Source: Sthenelais limicola
Taxonomy: Eukaryota; Annelida; Polychaeta; Phyllodocida; Sigalionidae
Direction: 5' to 3'
Length of the DNA: 64,000 nucleotides
Assembly (NCBI GenBank): GCA_942159475.1
Contig: OW804102.1
Location: 29,394,873 to 29,458,872 of the forward strand
The notes under the pieces were generated by a model that had not been told where the DNA came from, made no database searches, and was given only the letters and a program-made list of their open reading frames with translations. Below, piece after piece: positions 32,641 through 45,105 of this stretch (position 1 is the first letter of the stretch; the number at the start of each line of letters is the position of its first letter). A program made the position numbers and the translations under genes.

Positions 32641-33240
32641 TGTATGAGAGAGAAAAAAGTTGTGTATATAATACAGATAATAATAAAGTTGGTGGTGATA
32701 GCTGATATTGGCACCCATTCCAGTTACTTTCAGTTACTTGCTCCAGCTTCTAAAGAAACGGGGCCATAGACTGTTAAAGTAATGGAAGGAGTAGCATGCC
32801 AATAGAACCCACGCTTACTATGATATTCTAAAGAAACGGGAGAGCAAGTAACTGAACGTAACAGGATAGATTACATTGGTAGGTTACTTCTACTGTTACT
32901 TCTACCATTACTCTGAGACATTATTTTCATTTAGGAATTAATGCATAAAATTACATGAGAAATAATGTAGTGTGTACAACTAATTTAGAGTGACCCGCTT
33001 CACCGCCCATTACTCCCTGTTACTTCAGGTTCAAACTAGCAGCCGTTTCAAATCAAACATTCTTCATAGAAGCGGGATCGCTCTTTGTTTTAGAAATATG
33101 CCTAACGAAACGGGAGGTAACGTGGGGAGGTAACAGGAGCCATTAACACCCCCGTTAGACCCACCTTACTGAACCCACTACCATGAACAAGTAACAAGAA
33201 GAGTTGTGGGTAGTAGTGTACCAAAAGAACCCACCTTTAA

Positions 33241-33828
33241 GGTAGCAGAATTCTCTGCCCTAACATAAGGAAGATATAAGATGCATATATGCACTCGTCC
33301 CATGAATTTAGTGAGATAATAGACATTCTTAGGTATAAGTAGGAGATTGAAGGGATATGCTGCCATATAGAAATGTCAATAGAATAAAAATATCCTGCTC
33401 TATAGACTTGCGAGATTGAAGAGGGATATCTATATCATAAATGTATAGTAAATCCTATATATAAGGACTGGCAACAACTGCACATTTAGTGCAGTCTTGG
33501 TTGATGAGATATGGCTACTGACGAATCACTGTAGGTCCCGACAATCAATTGTATCTATAGTGTATGGACTGGTTCTAATTGTACATTTTCAACTCTGTGA
33601 TCATGTTATGGCAAATGATATTGTTATGGAAAACCGATAACCTGAACTCAATGGAGTCTTAGATCTCCAAGAATGATTTGACTAAAGCGAACAGGCCGGT
33701 CAACATCCAGGTATTCATTTTATGTGACCCTTTGTCTTGAGCATTAGAAATGTTTAAAGCATTCGGGGCTCCAGTTGCTTGTGATATATTTTCTTAATAA
33801 TATAGTGAGATATCGAGAGTAAGAGGGC
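33241..33828. other. No clear feature
   Basis: Unassigned. 33470-33590 has isolated motifs of the GGGTCAGAT family ('GCACATTTAGT', 'AATTGTACATTTTC') but no alignable copy. Confidence 0.4.
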
Positions 33829-34033
33829 TTAAGGGGGGTCTCCACTGGCTGCGGTAAGCTCTGTGATAAGCCTTGCGATGGTGTTGTGCTAGTTCTGTAG
33901 GTGGAGGGGAATGATGAGGCCTGCCTACATAGTTCACTGGCCATGTAGGCAGGTCCTCGCCACTTCTCACCATCACAGCACCATCGCAAGGCTTACCGTA
34001 GAGCTTACCGCAACCAGTGGAGACCACCCTTTA
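33829..34033. mobile_element. 199 bp foldback element with TTA duplication
   Basis: Element 33832-34030 with ends AGGGGGGTCTCCACTGG and the inverse CCAGTGGAGACCACCCT. The arms are near-perfect over about 60 bp ('AAGCCTTGCGATGGTG'). Flanked by TTA at 33829-33831 and 34031-34033. The overlapping minus-strand frames are by-products. Confidence 0.9.
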
Positions 34034-34440
34034 CTGTATTACTGTTTTACATACTGACCCTAATTGTCTATAACTGAGAAATATCTAGATTACAAACCTG
34101 TCAACTCTAAGAGTTTTGACGGTATATGAAGGCTGAAGTAATGGGTTGAAGCAATGGGTTGGCAGGTTATTGAGATATTAAACATGTCCTTCTTATGGGA
34201 ATAGCGGACTTCAAAGCTATAATACAGCCTTTAGGATATTGGTGGTGGGTCCTTGGGTCAAGGCAATATGAGAGCTGAGCCATAAGTAGGATGAAGAAAC
34301 TTGATACGTGTGAAATGAGTAGCTGAACCCTATTGAAATAGGGCTTAGCAGCAAGGTACACAGGCATAATAAGTATAGACACTTTACTGCATCAGAAAAG
34401 GCTTGAACACCAAGGTACACTGTGCTATAGCCAGGCATCA

Positions 34441-36646
34441 TAGACTCTATTAAGTAGAGACAGTTTACTGCATGTAATAGGGCTGAACAGTGAGGTAAGC
34501 TGTGCTATAGCCAGGCATCATAGACTCTATTAAGTAGAGACAGTTTACTGCATGTAATAAGGCTGAACAGTGAGGTACACTGTGCTATAGCCAGGCATCA
34601 TAGACTCTATTAAGTAGAGACTGTTTACTACATGTAATAAGGCTGAACAGTGAGGTACACTGTGCTACAGTCAGGCATCATAGACTCTATTAAGTAGAGA
34701 CTGTTTACTACATGTGATAAGGCTGAACAGTGAGGTACACTGTGCTACAGTCAGGCATCATAGACTCTATTAAGTAGAGACTGTTTACTGCATGTAATAA
34801 GGCTTGAACAGCATAGTACACTGTGCTACAGTCAGGCATCATAGACTCTATTAAGTAGAGACTGTTTACTGCATGTAATAGGGCTTGAACAGCAAGGTAC
34901 ACTGTGCTACAGTCAGGCATCATATACTCTTTTAAGTAGAGACTGTTTACTGCATGTAATAGGGCTGAACAGTGAGATACACTGTGCTATAGCCAGACAT
35001 CATGGACTCTATTAAGTAGAGACTGTTTACTGCATGTAATAAGGCTGAACAGTGAGTGCACTGTGCTACAGTCAGGCATCATTGACTCTATTAAGTAGAG
35101 ACTGTTTACTACATGTGATAAGGCTGAACAGTGAGGTACACTGTGCTACAGTCAGGCATCATAGACTCTATTAAGTAGAGACTGTTTACTGCATGTAATA
35201 AGGCTTGAACAGCATAGTACACTGTGCTATAGCCAGGCTTCATAGACTGTATTGAGTAGAGACTGTTTACTGCATGTAATAAGGCTGAACAGTGAGATAC
35301 ACTGTGCTACAGTCAGGCATCATAGACTCTATTAAGTAGAGACTGTTTACTGCATGTAATAAGGCTTGAACAGCAAGGTACACTGTGCTACAGTCAGGCA
35401 TCATGGACTCTATTAAGTAGAGACTGTTTACTGCATGTAATAAGGCTGAACAGTGAGGTACATTGTGCTATAGCCAGACATCAAAGACTCTATTAAGTAG
35501 AGACAGTTTACTGCATGTAATAAGGCTGAACAGCAAGGTGCACTGTGCTACAGCCAGGCATAACAGACTCTATATAAGTAGAGACTGTTTACCGCATGTA
35601 ATAAGGCTTGAACAGCAAGGTGCACTGTGCTACAGCCAGGCATGATAGACTCTATTAAGTAGAGAATGTTTACTGCATGTAATAAGGCTTGAACAGTGCG
35701 ATACACTGTGCTACAGTCAGGCATCATAGACTCTATTAAGTAGAGACAGTTTACTGCATGTAATAGGGCTGAACAGTGAGGTAAGCTGTGCTATAGCCAG
35801 GCATCATAGACTCTATTAAGTAGAGACAGTTTACTGCATGTAATAAGGCTGAACAGTGAGGTACACTGTGCTATAGCCAGGCATCATAGACTCTATTAAG
35901 TAGAGACTGTTTACTACATGTAATAAGGCTGAACAGTGAGGTACACTGTGCTACAGTCAGGCATCATAGACTCTATTAAGTAGAGACTGTTTACTACATG
36001 TGATAAGGCTGAACAGTGAGGTACACTGTGCTACAGTCAGGCATCATAGACTCTATTAAGTAGAGACTGTTTACTGCATGTAATAAGGCTTGAACAGCAT
36101 AGTACACTGTGCTACAGTCAGGCATCATAGACTCTATTAAGTAGAGACTGTTTACTGCATGTAATAGGGCTTGAACAGCAAGGTACACTGTGCTACAGTC
36201 AGGCATCATATACTCTTTTAAGTAGAGACTGTTTACTGCATGTAATAGGGCTGAACAGTGAGATACACTGTGCTATAGCCAGACATCATGGACTCTATTA
36301 AGTAGAGACTGTTTACTGCATGTAATAAGGCTGAACAGTGAGTGCACTGTGCTACAGTCAGGCATCATTGACTCTATTAAGTAGAGACTGTTTACTACAT
36401 GTGATAAGGCTGAACAGTGAGGTACACTGTGCTACAGTCAGGCATCATAGACTCTATTAAGTAGAGACTGTTTACTGCATGTAATAAGGCTTGAACAGCA
36501 TAGTACACTGTGCTATAGCCAGGCTTCATAGACTGTATTGAGTAGAGACTGTTTACTGCATGTAATAAGGCTCAACAGTGAGATACACTGTGCTACAGTC
36601 AGGCATCATAGACTCTATTAAGTAGAGACTGTTTACTGCATGTAAT
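34441..36646. repeat. Segmental duplication inside the satellite (offset 1286 bp)
   Basis: 34441-35360 is repeated almost exactly at 35727-36646, including variant units ('GTAAGCTGTGC', 'CATATACTCTTTTAAG', 'GACTGTATTGAGTAG'). The offset is 16 units. Confidence 0.9.
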
Positions 36647-38045
36647 AAGGCTGAACAGTGAGATACACTGTGCTACAGTCAGGCATCATAGACTCTATTA
36701 AGTAGAGACTGTTTACTGCATGTAATAAGGCTTGAACAGCAAGGTACACCGTGCTATAGCCAGACATCATAGACTCTATTAAGTAGAGACTGTTTACTGC
36801 ATGTAATAAGGCTGAACAGTGAGATACACTGTGCTACAGTCAGGCATCATGGACTCTATTAACTATAGACTGTTTACTGCATGTAATAAGGCTTGAACAG
36901 CAAGGTGCACTGTGCTACAGCCAGGCATGATAGACTCTATTAAGTAGAGACTGTTTACTGCATGTAATAAGGCTGAACAGTGAGATACACTGTGCTACAG
37001 TCAGACATCATGGACTCTATTAAGTAGAGACTGTTTACTGCATGTAATAGGGCTTGAACACCAAGGTACACTGTGCTATAGCCAGGCATCATGTACTCTA
37101 TTAAGTAGAGAATGTTTACTGCATGTAATATGGCTTGAACAGCAAGGTACACTGTGCTACAGTCAGGCATCATGGACTCTATTAAGTAGAGACTGTTTAC
37201 TGCATGTAATAAGGCTGAACAGTGAGATACACTGTGCTACAGTCAGACATCATGGACTCTATTAAGTAGAGACTGTTTACTGCATGTAATAAGGCTTGAA
37301 CAGTGAGATACACTGTGCTACAGTCAGACATCATGGACTCTATTAAGTAGAGACTGTTTACTGCATGTACTAAGGCTGAACAGTGAGATACACTGTGCTA
37401 CAGTCAGACATCATGGACTCTATTAAGTAGAGACTGTTTACTGCATGTAATAAGGCTGAACAGTGAGGTACACTGTGCTACAGTCAGGCATCATAGACTC
37501 TATTAAGTAGAGACTGTTTACTGCATGTAATAAGGCTGAACAGTGAGGTACACTGTGCTACAGTCAGGCATCATGGACTCTATTAAGTAGAGACTGTTTA
37601 CTGCATGTAATAAGGCTGAACAGTGAGATACACTGTGCTACAGTCAGGCATCATGGACTCTATTAAATAGAGACTGTTTACTGCATGTATGAGGCTTGAA
37701 CAGCAAGGTACATTTTGCTATAGCCAGGCATCATAGACTCTATTAAGTAGAGAATGTTTACTGCATGTAATAAGGCTTGAACAGTGAGATACACTGTGCT
37801 ACAGTCAGACATCATGGACTCTATTAAGTAGAGACTGTTTACTGCATGTAATACGGCTGAACAGTGAGATACACTGTGCTACAGTCAGGCATCATGGACT
37901 CTATTAAATAGAGACTGTTTACTGCATGTTATAAGGCTTGAACAGCAAGGTACATTGTGCTATAGCCAGGCATCATAGACTCTATTAAATAGCGACTGTT
38001 TACTGCATGTTATAAGGCTTGAACAGCAAGGTACATTGTGCTACA

Positions 38046-39340
38046 GCCAGGCATCGTAGACTCTATTAAGTAGAGACTGTTTACTACATGTGATAAGGCT
38101 GAACAGTGAGGTAAACTGTGCTACAGTCAGAAATCATAGACTCTATTAAGTAGAGACTGTTTACTGCTCGTAATAAGGCTGAACAGCAAGGTACACTGTG
38201 CTACAGTCAGCCAGGCATCATATACTCTATTAACTATAGACTGTTTACTGCATGTCATGAGGCTTGAACAGCAAGGTGCACTGTGCTACAGCCAGGCATA
38301 ACAGACTCTATATAAGTAGAGACTGTTTACCGCATGTAATAAAGCTTGAACAGCAAGGTGCACTGTGCTACAGCCAGGCATGATAGACTCTATTAAGTAG
38401 AGAATGTTTACTGCATGTAAAAAGGCTTGAACAGCAAGGTACACTGTGCTACAGTCAGGCATCATAGACTCTATTAAGTAGAGACTGTTTACTGCATGTA
38501 ATAAGGCTTGAACAGCAAGGTACACTGTGCTACAGTCAGGCATCATAGACACTATTAAGTAGAGACTGTTTACTGCATGTAATAAGACTTGAACAGCAAG
38601 GTACACTGTGCTACAGTCAGGCATCATAGACTCTATTAAGTAGAGACTGTTTACTGCATGTAATAAGGCTTGAACAGCAAGGTGCACTGTGCTACAGCCA
38701 GGCATCGTAGACTCTATTAAGTAGAGACTGTTTACTACATGTGATAAGGCTGAACAGTGAGGTAAACTGTGCTACAGTCAGAAATCATAGACTCTATTAA
38801 GTAGAGACTGTTTACTGCTCGTAATAAGGCTGAACAGCAAGGTACACTGTGCTACAGTCAGCCAGGCATCATATACTCTATTAACTATAGACTGTTTACT
38901 GCATGTCATAAGGCTTGAACAGCAAGGTGCACTGTGCTACAGCCAGGCATAACAGACTCTATATAAGTAGAGACTGTTTACCGCATGTAATAACGCTTGA
39001 ACAGCAAGGTGCACTGTGCTACAGCCAGGCATGATAGACTCTATTAAGTAGAGAATGTTTACTGCATGTAAAAAGGCTTGAACAGCAAGGTACACTGTGC
39101 TACAGTCAGGCATCATAGACTCTATTAAGTAGAGACTGTTTACTGCATGTAATAAGGCTTGAACAGCAAGGTACACTGTGCTACAGTCAGGCATCATAGA
39201 CACTATTAAGTAGAGACTGTTTACTGCATGTAATGAGGCTGAACAGCAAGGTACACTGTGCTACAGTCAGGCATCATGGACTCTATTAAGTAGAGACTGT
39301 TTACTGCATGTAATAAGGCTTGAACAGCAAGGTACACTGT
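38046..39340. repeat. Higher-order repeat of 651 bp (8 units), about two copies
   Basis: Variant markers 'GCATCGTAGAC', 'CAGTCAGAAATCATAG' and 'TACTGCTCGTAATAAGG' recur at 38051 and 38702 onward with a 651 bp offset. Confidence 0.88.
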
Positions 39341-40463
39341 GCTACAGTCAAGCATCATAGACACTATTAAGTAGAGACTGTTTACTGCATGTAATAAGGC
39401 TTGAACAGCAAGGTACACTGTGCTACAGTCAGGCATCATAGACTCTATTAAGTAGAGACTGTTTACTGCATGTAATAAGACTTGAACAGCAAGGTACACT
39501 GTGCTACAGTCAGGCATCATAGACTCTATTAAGTAGAGACTGTTTACTGCATGTAATAAGGCTTGAACAGCAAGGTACACTGTGCTACAGTCAGGCATCA
39601 TGGACTCTATTAAGTAGAGACTGTTTACTGCATGTAATAAGGCTGAACAGTGAGGTACATTGTGCTATAGCCAGACATCAAAGACTCTATTAAGTAGAGA
39701 CAGTTTACTGCATGTAATAAGGCTGAACAGCAAGGTGCACTGTGCTACAGCCAGGCATAACAGACTCTATATAAGTAGAGACTGTTTACCGCATGTAATA
39801 AGGCTTGAACAGCAAGGTGCACTGTGCTACAGCCAGGCATGATAGACTCTATTAAGTAGAGAATGTTTACTGCATGTAATAAGGCTTGAACAGTGCGATA
39901 CACTGTGCTACAGTCAGGCATCATAGACTCTATTAAGTAGAGACTGTTTACTGCATGTAATAAGGCTGAACAGTGAGATACACTGTGCTACAGCCAGGCA
40001 TCATAGACTCTATTAAGTAGAGACTGTTTACTGCATGTAATAAGGCTGAACAGTGAGATACACTGTGCTACAGTCAGGCATCATAGACTCTATTAAGTAG
40101 AGACTGTTTACTGCATGTCATAAGGCTGAACAGTGAGATACACTGTGCTACAGTCAGGCATCATAGACTCTATTAAGTAGAGACTGTTTACTGCATGTAA
40201 TAAGGCTGAACAGTGAGATACACTGTGCTACAGCCAGGCATCATAGACTCTATTAAGTAGAGACTGTTTACTGCATGTAATAAGGCTGAACAGCAAGGTG
40301 CACTGTGCTACAGCCAGGCATAACAGACTCTATATAAGTAGAGACTGTTTACCGCATGTAATAACGCTTGAACAGCAAGGTGCACTGTGCTACAGCTAGG
40401 CATGATAGACTCTATTAAGTAGAGAATGTTTACTGCATGTAATAAGGCTTGAACAGCAAGGTG

Positions 40464-42310
40464 CACTGTGCTACAGCCCGGCATCATGGACTCTATTAAG
40501 TAGAGACTGTTTACTGCATGTAATAAGGCTGAACAGTGAGATACACTGTGCTACAGTCAGGCATCATGGACTCTATTAAGTAGAGACTGTTTACTGCATG
40601 TAATAAGGCTGAACAGTGAGGTACACTGTGCTACAGTCAGACATCATGGACTCTATTAAGTAGAGACTGTTGACTGCATGTAATAAGGCTGAACAGTGAG
40701 ATACACTGTGCTACAGCCAGGCATCACAGATTCTATTAAGTAGAGACTGTTTACTGCATGTAATAAGGCTGAACAGTGAGATACACTGTGCTACAGTCAG
40801 GCATCATAGACTCTATTAAGTAGAGACTGTTTACTGCATGTAATAAGGCTTGAACAGCAAGGTGCACTGTGCTACAGCCAGGCATCATGGACTCTATTAA
40901 GTAGAGACTGTTTACTGCATGTAATAAGGCTGAACAGTGAGATACACTGTGCTACAGTCAGGCATCATAGACTCTATTAAGTAGAGACTGTTTACTGCAT
41001 GTAATAAGGCTTGAACAGCAAGGTGCACTGTGCTACAGCCAGGCATCATGGACTCTATTAAGTAGAGACTGTTTACTGCATGTAATAAGGCTGAACAGTG
41101 AGATACACTGTGCTACAGTCAGGCATCATAGACTCTATTAAGTAGAGAATGTTTACTGCATGTAATAAGGCTGAACAGTGAGGTACACTGTGCTATAGCC
41201 AGACATCATAGACTCTATTAAGTAGAGACTGTTTACTGCATGTAATAAGGCTGAACAGTGAGGTACACTGTGCTATAGCCAGACATCATAGACTCTATTA
41301 AGTAGAGAATGTTTACTGCATGTAATAAGGCTGAACAGTGAGGTGCACTGTGCTATAGCCAGGCATCATAGACTCTATTAAGTAAAGACTGTTTACTGCA
41401 TGTAATAAGGCTGAACAGTGAGGTACACTGTGCTACAGCCAGGCATCATAGACTCTATTAAGTAGAGAATGTTTACTGCATGTAATAAGGCTGAACCGCA
41501 AGGTGCACTGTGCTACAGCCAGGCATAACAGACTCTATATAAGTAGAGACTGTTTACCGCATGTAATAAGGCTTGAACAGCAAGGTGCACTGTGCTACAG
41601 CCAGGCATGATAGACTCTATTAAGTAGAGAATGTTTACTGCATGTAATAAGGCTTGAACAGCAAGGTGCACTGTGCTACAGCCAGGCATCATGGACTCTA
41701 TTAAGTAGAGACTGTTTACTGCATGTAATAAGGCTGAACAGTGAGATACACTGTGCTACAGTCAGGCATCATGGACTCTATTAAGTAGAGACTGTTTACT
41801 GCATGTAATAAGGCTGAACAGTGAGGTACACTGTGCTACAGTCAGACATCATGGACTCTATTAAGTAGAGACTGTTGACTGCATGTAATAAGGCTGAACA
41901 GTGAGATACACTGTGCTACAGCCAGGCATCACAGATTCTATTAAGTAGAGACTGTTTACTGCATGTAATAAGGCTGAACAGTGAGATACACTGTGCTACA
42001 GTCAGGCATCATAGACTCTATTAAGTAGAGACTGTTTACTGCATGTAATAAGGCTTGAACAGCAAGGTGCACTGTGCTACAGCCAGGCATCATGGACTCT
42101 ATTAAGTAGAGACTGTTTACTGCATGTAATAAGGCTGAACAGTGCGATACACTGTGCTACAGTCAGGCATCATAGACTCTATTAAGTAGAGACTGTTTAC
42201 TGCATGTAATAAGGCTTGAACAGCAAGGTGCACTGTGCTACAGCCAGGCATCATGGACTCTATTAAGTAGAGACTGTTTACTGCATGTAATAAGGCTGAA
42301 CAGTGAGATA
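40464..42310. repeat. Higher-order duplication, offset 1205 bp (15 units)
   Basis: Rare variants 'GACTGTTGACTGCATG' (40664 and 41869) and 'GCATCACAGATTC' (40721 and 41926) recur at exactly 1205 bp. Confidence 0.88.
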
Positions 42311-42733
42311 CACTGTGCTACAGTCAGGCATCATAGACTCTATTAAGTAGAGACTGTTTACTGCATGTAATAAGGCTGAACAGTGAGGTACACTGTGCTA
42401 TAGCCAGACATCATAGACTCTATTAAGTAGAGAATGTTTACTGCATGTAATAAGGCTGAACAGTGAGATACACTGTGCTATAGCCAGACATCATAGACTC
42501 TATTAAGTAAAGACTGTTTACTGCATGTAATAAGGCTGAACAGTGAGGTACACTGTGCTACAGCCAGGCATCATAGACTCTATTAAGTAGAGAATGTTTA
42601 CTGCATGTAATAAGGCTTGAACAGCAAGGTACACTGTGCTACAGCCAGGCATCATAGACTCTATTAACTATAGACTGTTTACTGCATGTAATAAGGCTTG
42701 AACAGCAAGGTGCACTGTGCTACAGCCAGGCAT

Positions 42734-43942
42734 TCTAATCCTTTTTATTATTACCTATTCAGCCAAAACATTTAACATCTCATACTCTATTAGATACTGG
42801 AACTTTCCCGAATGAAATGGGCATTTGCGGGCAGATTGTTTCATAACCAGACATGAGGATAATGGGATTTCAATAGGTTCACATCCATGCATCTGAGACT
42901 AGTCTCTATTAGTTATGCATGGAATGGGGTTTTGCGGCCAATTTCTACCAGAATCAAACATAAGGATAACAAGATTTTAAGTATTTCAACACCAACGTGT
43001 TGACAGCCACTCCCAACACTTTAACATTTCTCGTCTGGTGCTTCCATTTCTGCTGGGACAACTTATTTCTGCCACTCCAACTCAATCCTCAAATCTAGCA
43101 TTTTGGAAAACAGGATACATTGCGCTTGGTACTAACTAAATTCTCTGAAGAAGCCATGAGATAAAATTGAACGTGTCAGCACTTCTAACAACCAAACCAA
43201 CATGGCAATAAAAGCTCTCTACACCGTACTTGTTACTAATTTAATTGTTGAATGATACTCAGACCTTGAAATGGAACTTCAATGGCCTACCAAAGAACAA
43301 ACATGCGCCAAGTTAGTGTTTGGTTAATACATTATATGGTTTTCGTTTCATGCTCAAAAGAAATTCTGATATTTTGAAATTATTATCCGTTTGTTTCCTC
43401 TTTCGTTTAAGTCGAAATAAATATCAATCAATCAAAACAATGTCCTTTATACAGCACTATGAATGTTAGAAAAGGCATATAATCTAGCTGACAAAGTCAA
43501 ATACTTTCATATTTCAAAACATGTTTCTCACAAAAAGAAGCAAGTGCCAACTGTCATCCACGAACTAATGACAAATTAATGGAATGGAAATAAAAGTATG
43601 ATTTCCCACATGTTAAGAACCCTTTCTCTTGACACACTAGCGCATATCACATTAGATTATGGTGACATGGAAAGTACATTAAATACTGTAACATAATGGA
43701 GTCGACAGGACTGACTGCTCGACAAGCGCACACAATGATCTGATTTTTTTCTTATTATGCCCTATTCAATAATGTAGCTTTTGTATCTCTAAGCTGAACT
43801 GTGGAATGAATTATGTCACCTTTGTCATATCTGAAAGGGAATGTCCTTTGTGTATGGAGTATGGAATGAGGTATTTTGCTCATGCAATAGACTTGATTCT
43901 CATGTCAGTATTTTATTGTTGAGTAACAGTCACAGTTATCGT
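42734..43942. other. Unassigned; possible LINE tail
   Basis: No gene. At 43415-43440, AAATAAATATCAATCAATCA resembles the microsatellite-type 3' tails of some LINEs, but no coding remnant is recognised upstream. Confidence 0.35.
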
Positions 43943-44000
43943 TATGTGGTGTGTTACAGAAAAATGAGTCATAAGTCACAAAGAATAGACTTCATCATAT
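43943..44000 (+). repeat. End fragment of the TGATGTGTTTCAGG miniature family
   Basis: TGTGGTGTGTTACAG followed by AAAATGAGTCATAAGTCACA matches the outer 40 bp of 60649-61025. The rest is missing. Confidence 0.6.
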
Positions 44001-44533
44001 CTGTGAAAAGTTGAGAACAACGATGGTAAATATTAAGACATCCAATAGGTACTTCTGTTTGTATGTACATACATGAAAACAATGGCACCCATATTTCTTT
44101 TTTCGTTTTTTTTAACATATTTTTACAGCTATGAGTGCAAAGCTCATGGGGACTATTTTTCTAGTATTGTCCATGATCATGTTTTTGTTAAGAGCAGTGT
44201 TGCAACTGGAGGTGTTCAATAATGGTAAATCACTTCTAAAGTAGTTTATTATACTCCCTAGGATCACTCGGATATACATGAATCTATTCAATATACAGTT
44301 GTGAAATTTAGTAAAGGTGTTCATACTCCTAACCAAGCAAAACACGTCAAAAATGAAAACATCCTGAGTAAGGGTTCTTGTGGAATAACATTGAAAAATC
44401 TCATATTATGCGACGGGGAAATAGAACCTAATAATTTACATCTTTGAAATCTTACGTGGGTTTTATTATTTCCACATCAGGCCATTCCGACACCGATGTA
44501 GTGCTAGAATTGAGTAAGACTCCTGGAGAAGGT
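44001..44533. other. Unassigned sequence
   Basis: 44110-44160 weakly resembles 63490-63545 (interior of a TTAA-family copy: 'ACATATTTTTACAGCTATGA'). The 77-codon minus-strand frame is not convincing. Confidence 0.35.
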
Positions 44534-44818
44534 GGGTGTAATCGCCAGAAAATGTACAATTGTATTTGTATTTAAGATTTGTATTCAGCAATTAAACATT
44601 ATGTAACAGTTACACCTGCACCAATCTTCTCATATAACTCAGATTTAAAACAAATATGAGGTCAAAATACAGTTCAATATGAACAAAAAGATTGTTTAAA
44701 TCAACCTTATGATAAATATACTCAGAAATCCCTAGTATTGACCCTTTTTCAGCCTAATTTAGCAGAATCTAATAAATGTGTAGAGCTGGCGACTGTACAG
44801 TTGTTGGCGATCTGACCC
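44534..44818 (-). mobile_element. GGGTCAGAT miniature transposon, longer copy without visible duplication
   Basis: 285 bp, ends GGGTGTAATCGCCAG and the inverse GGCGATCTGACCC. Interior shared with 21115-21349 ('CAGCCTAATTTAGCAGAATC'). It has an extra stretch near the left end. The flanks AGGT and ATCA do not match. Confidence 0.75.
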
Positions 44819-45105
44819 ATCAGAGAAATACTACTCACACCACACAGATGTACGAGTACAAGAATAAAAGTGATTAAGAATTACAAATTACTTGGGACTC
44901 AATATTTAGCTTTCTTCTGTTATTGCATGTTTATATTCCGATTCGGTCTGTTATAGGTATTATTACCATCATTACAATTGATGATTTCGTGCATCCAATC
45001 AATTAATCTGTCGTCACTTATGATTATTTGAATATCATCATGTAATGAATATCCACACGACGCACCTGTGTCACAGTGTTGCACTAATGGTTATTTAATG
45101 CATAT

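Larger units (their letters stand above)
31829..33240. mobile_element. Nested cluster of elements related to the 19699 foldback family
   Basis: Ends of the family type occur at 31829 (AGGTGGGTTCCATTGCC), inverted at 32800-32815 (AATAGAACCCACGCT), near 33150 (AGACCCACCTTA) and at 33225-33238 (AAAAGAACCCACCTTT). Between them the plus strand has many 'TTACTTC'/'GAAGTAAC' arms like those of 19699-19909. So at least two related elements are nested or fused. Inside lie a hammerhead-like core (32127-32161), a GGGTCAGAT element (32184-32422) and a GTGTAGGATGTGG minisatellite. Confidence 0.6.
34330..42733. repeat. 80/81 bp satellite array, about 104 copies
   Basis: About 8.4 kb of head-to-tail units. 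Each unit has three short inverted repeats: CTCTATTAAGTAGAG, CTGTT...AACAG (around GCATGTAATAAGG) and CTGTGCTACAG. Two main types alternate: 80 bp ('GGCTGAACAGTGAG') and 81 bp ('GGCTTGAACAGCAAG'). On the minus strand 81 bp units read as a 27-residue repeat starting MMPDCSTVYLAVQALLHAV, with up to five in a row (38286-38705). 80 bp units break this frame. The left edge decays gradually from about 34330. The right edge is abrupt at 42733. Confidence 0.97.

Noticed and set aside
33460..33600. Further GGGTCAGAT element
   Set aside because: Only short motif matches and no ends. Below what I can support.
38286..38705. 139-codon repeat-protein gene
   Set aside because: The frame exists only where 81 bp units happen to be consecutive. 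Neighbouring 80 bp units and stops end it, and no start, signal or flanking gene structure supports it.
34330..42733. Possible CRISPR-like array (many regular repeats)
   Set aside because: The units are head-to-tail with no unique spacers, and the genome is plainly eukaryotic. It is a satellite.
43140..43185. Another hammerhead-like motif (CTCTGAAGAAGCC)
   Set aside because: No paired stem II and no GAAA at the right distance.
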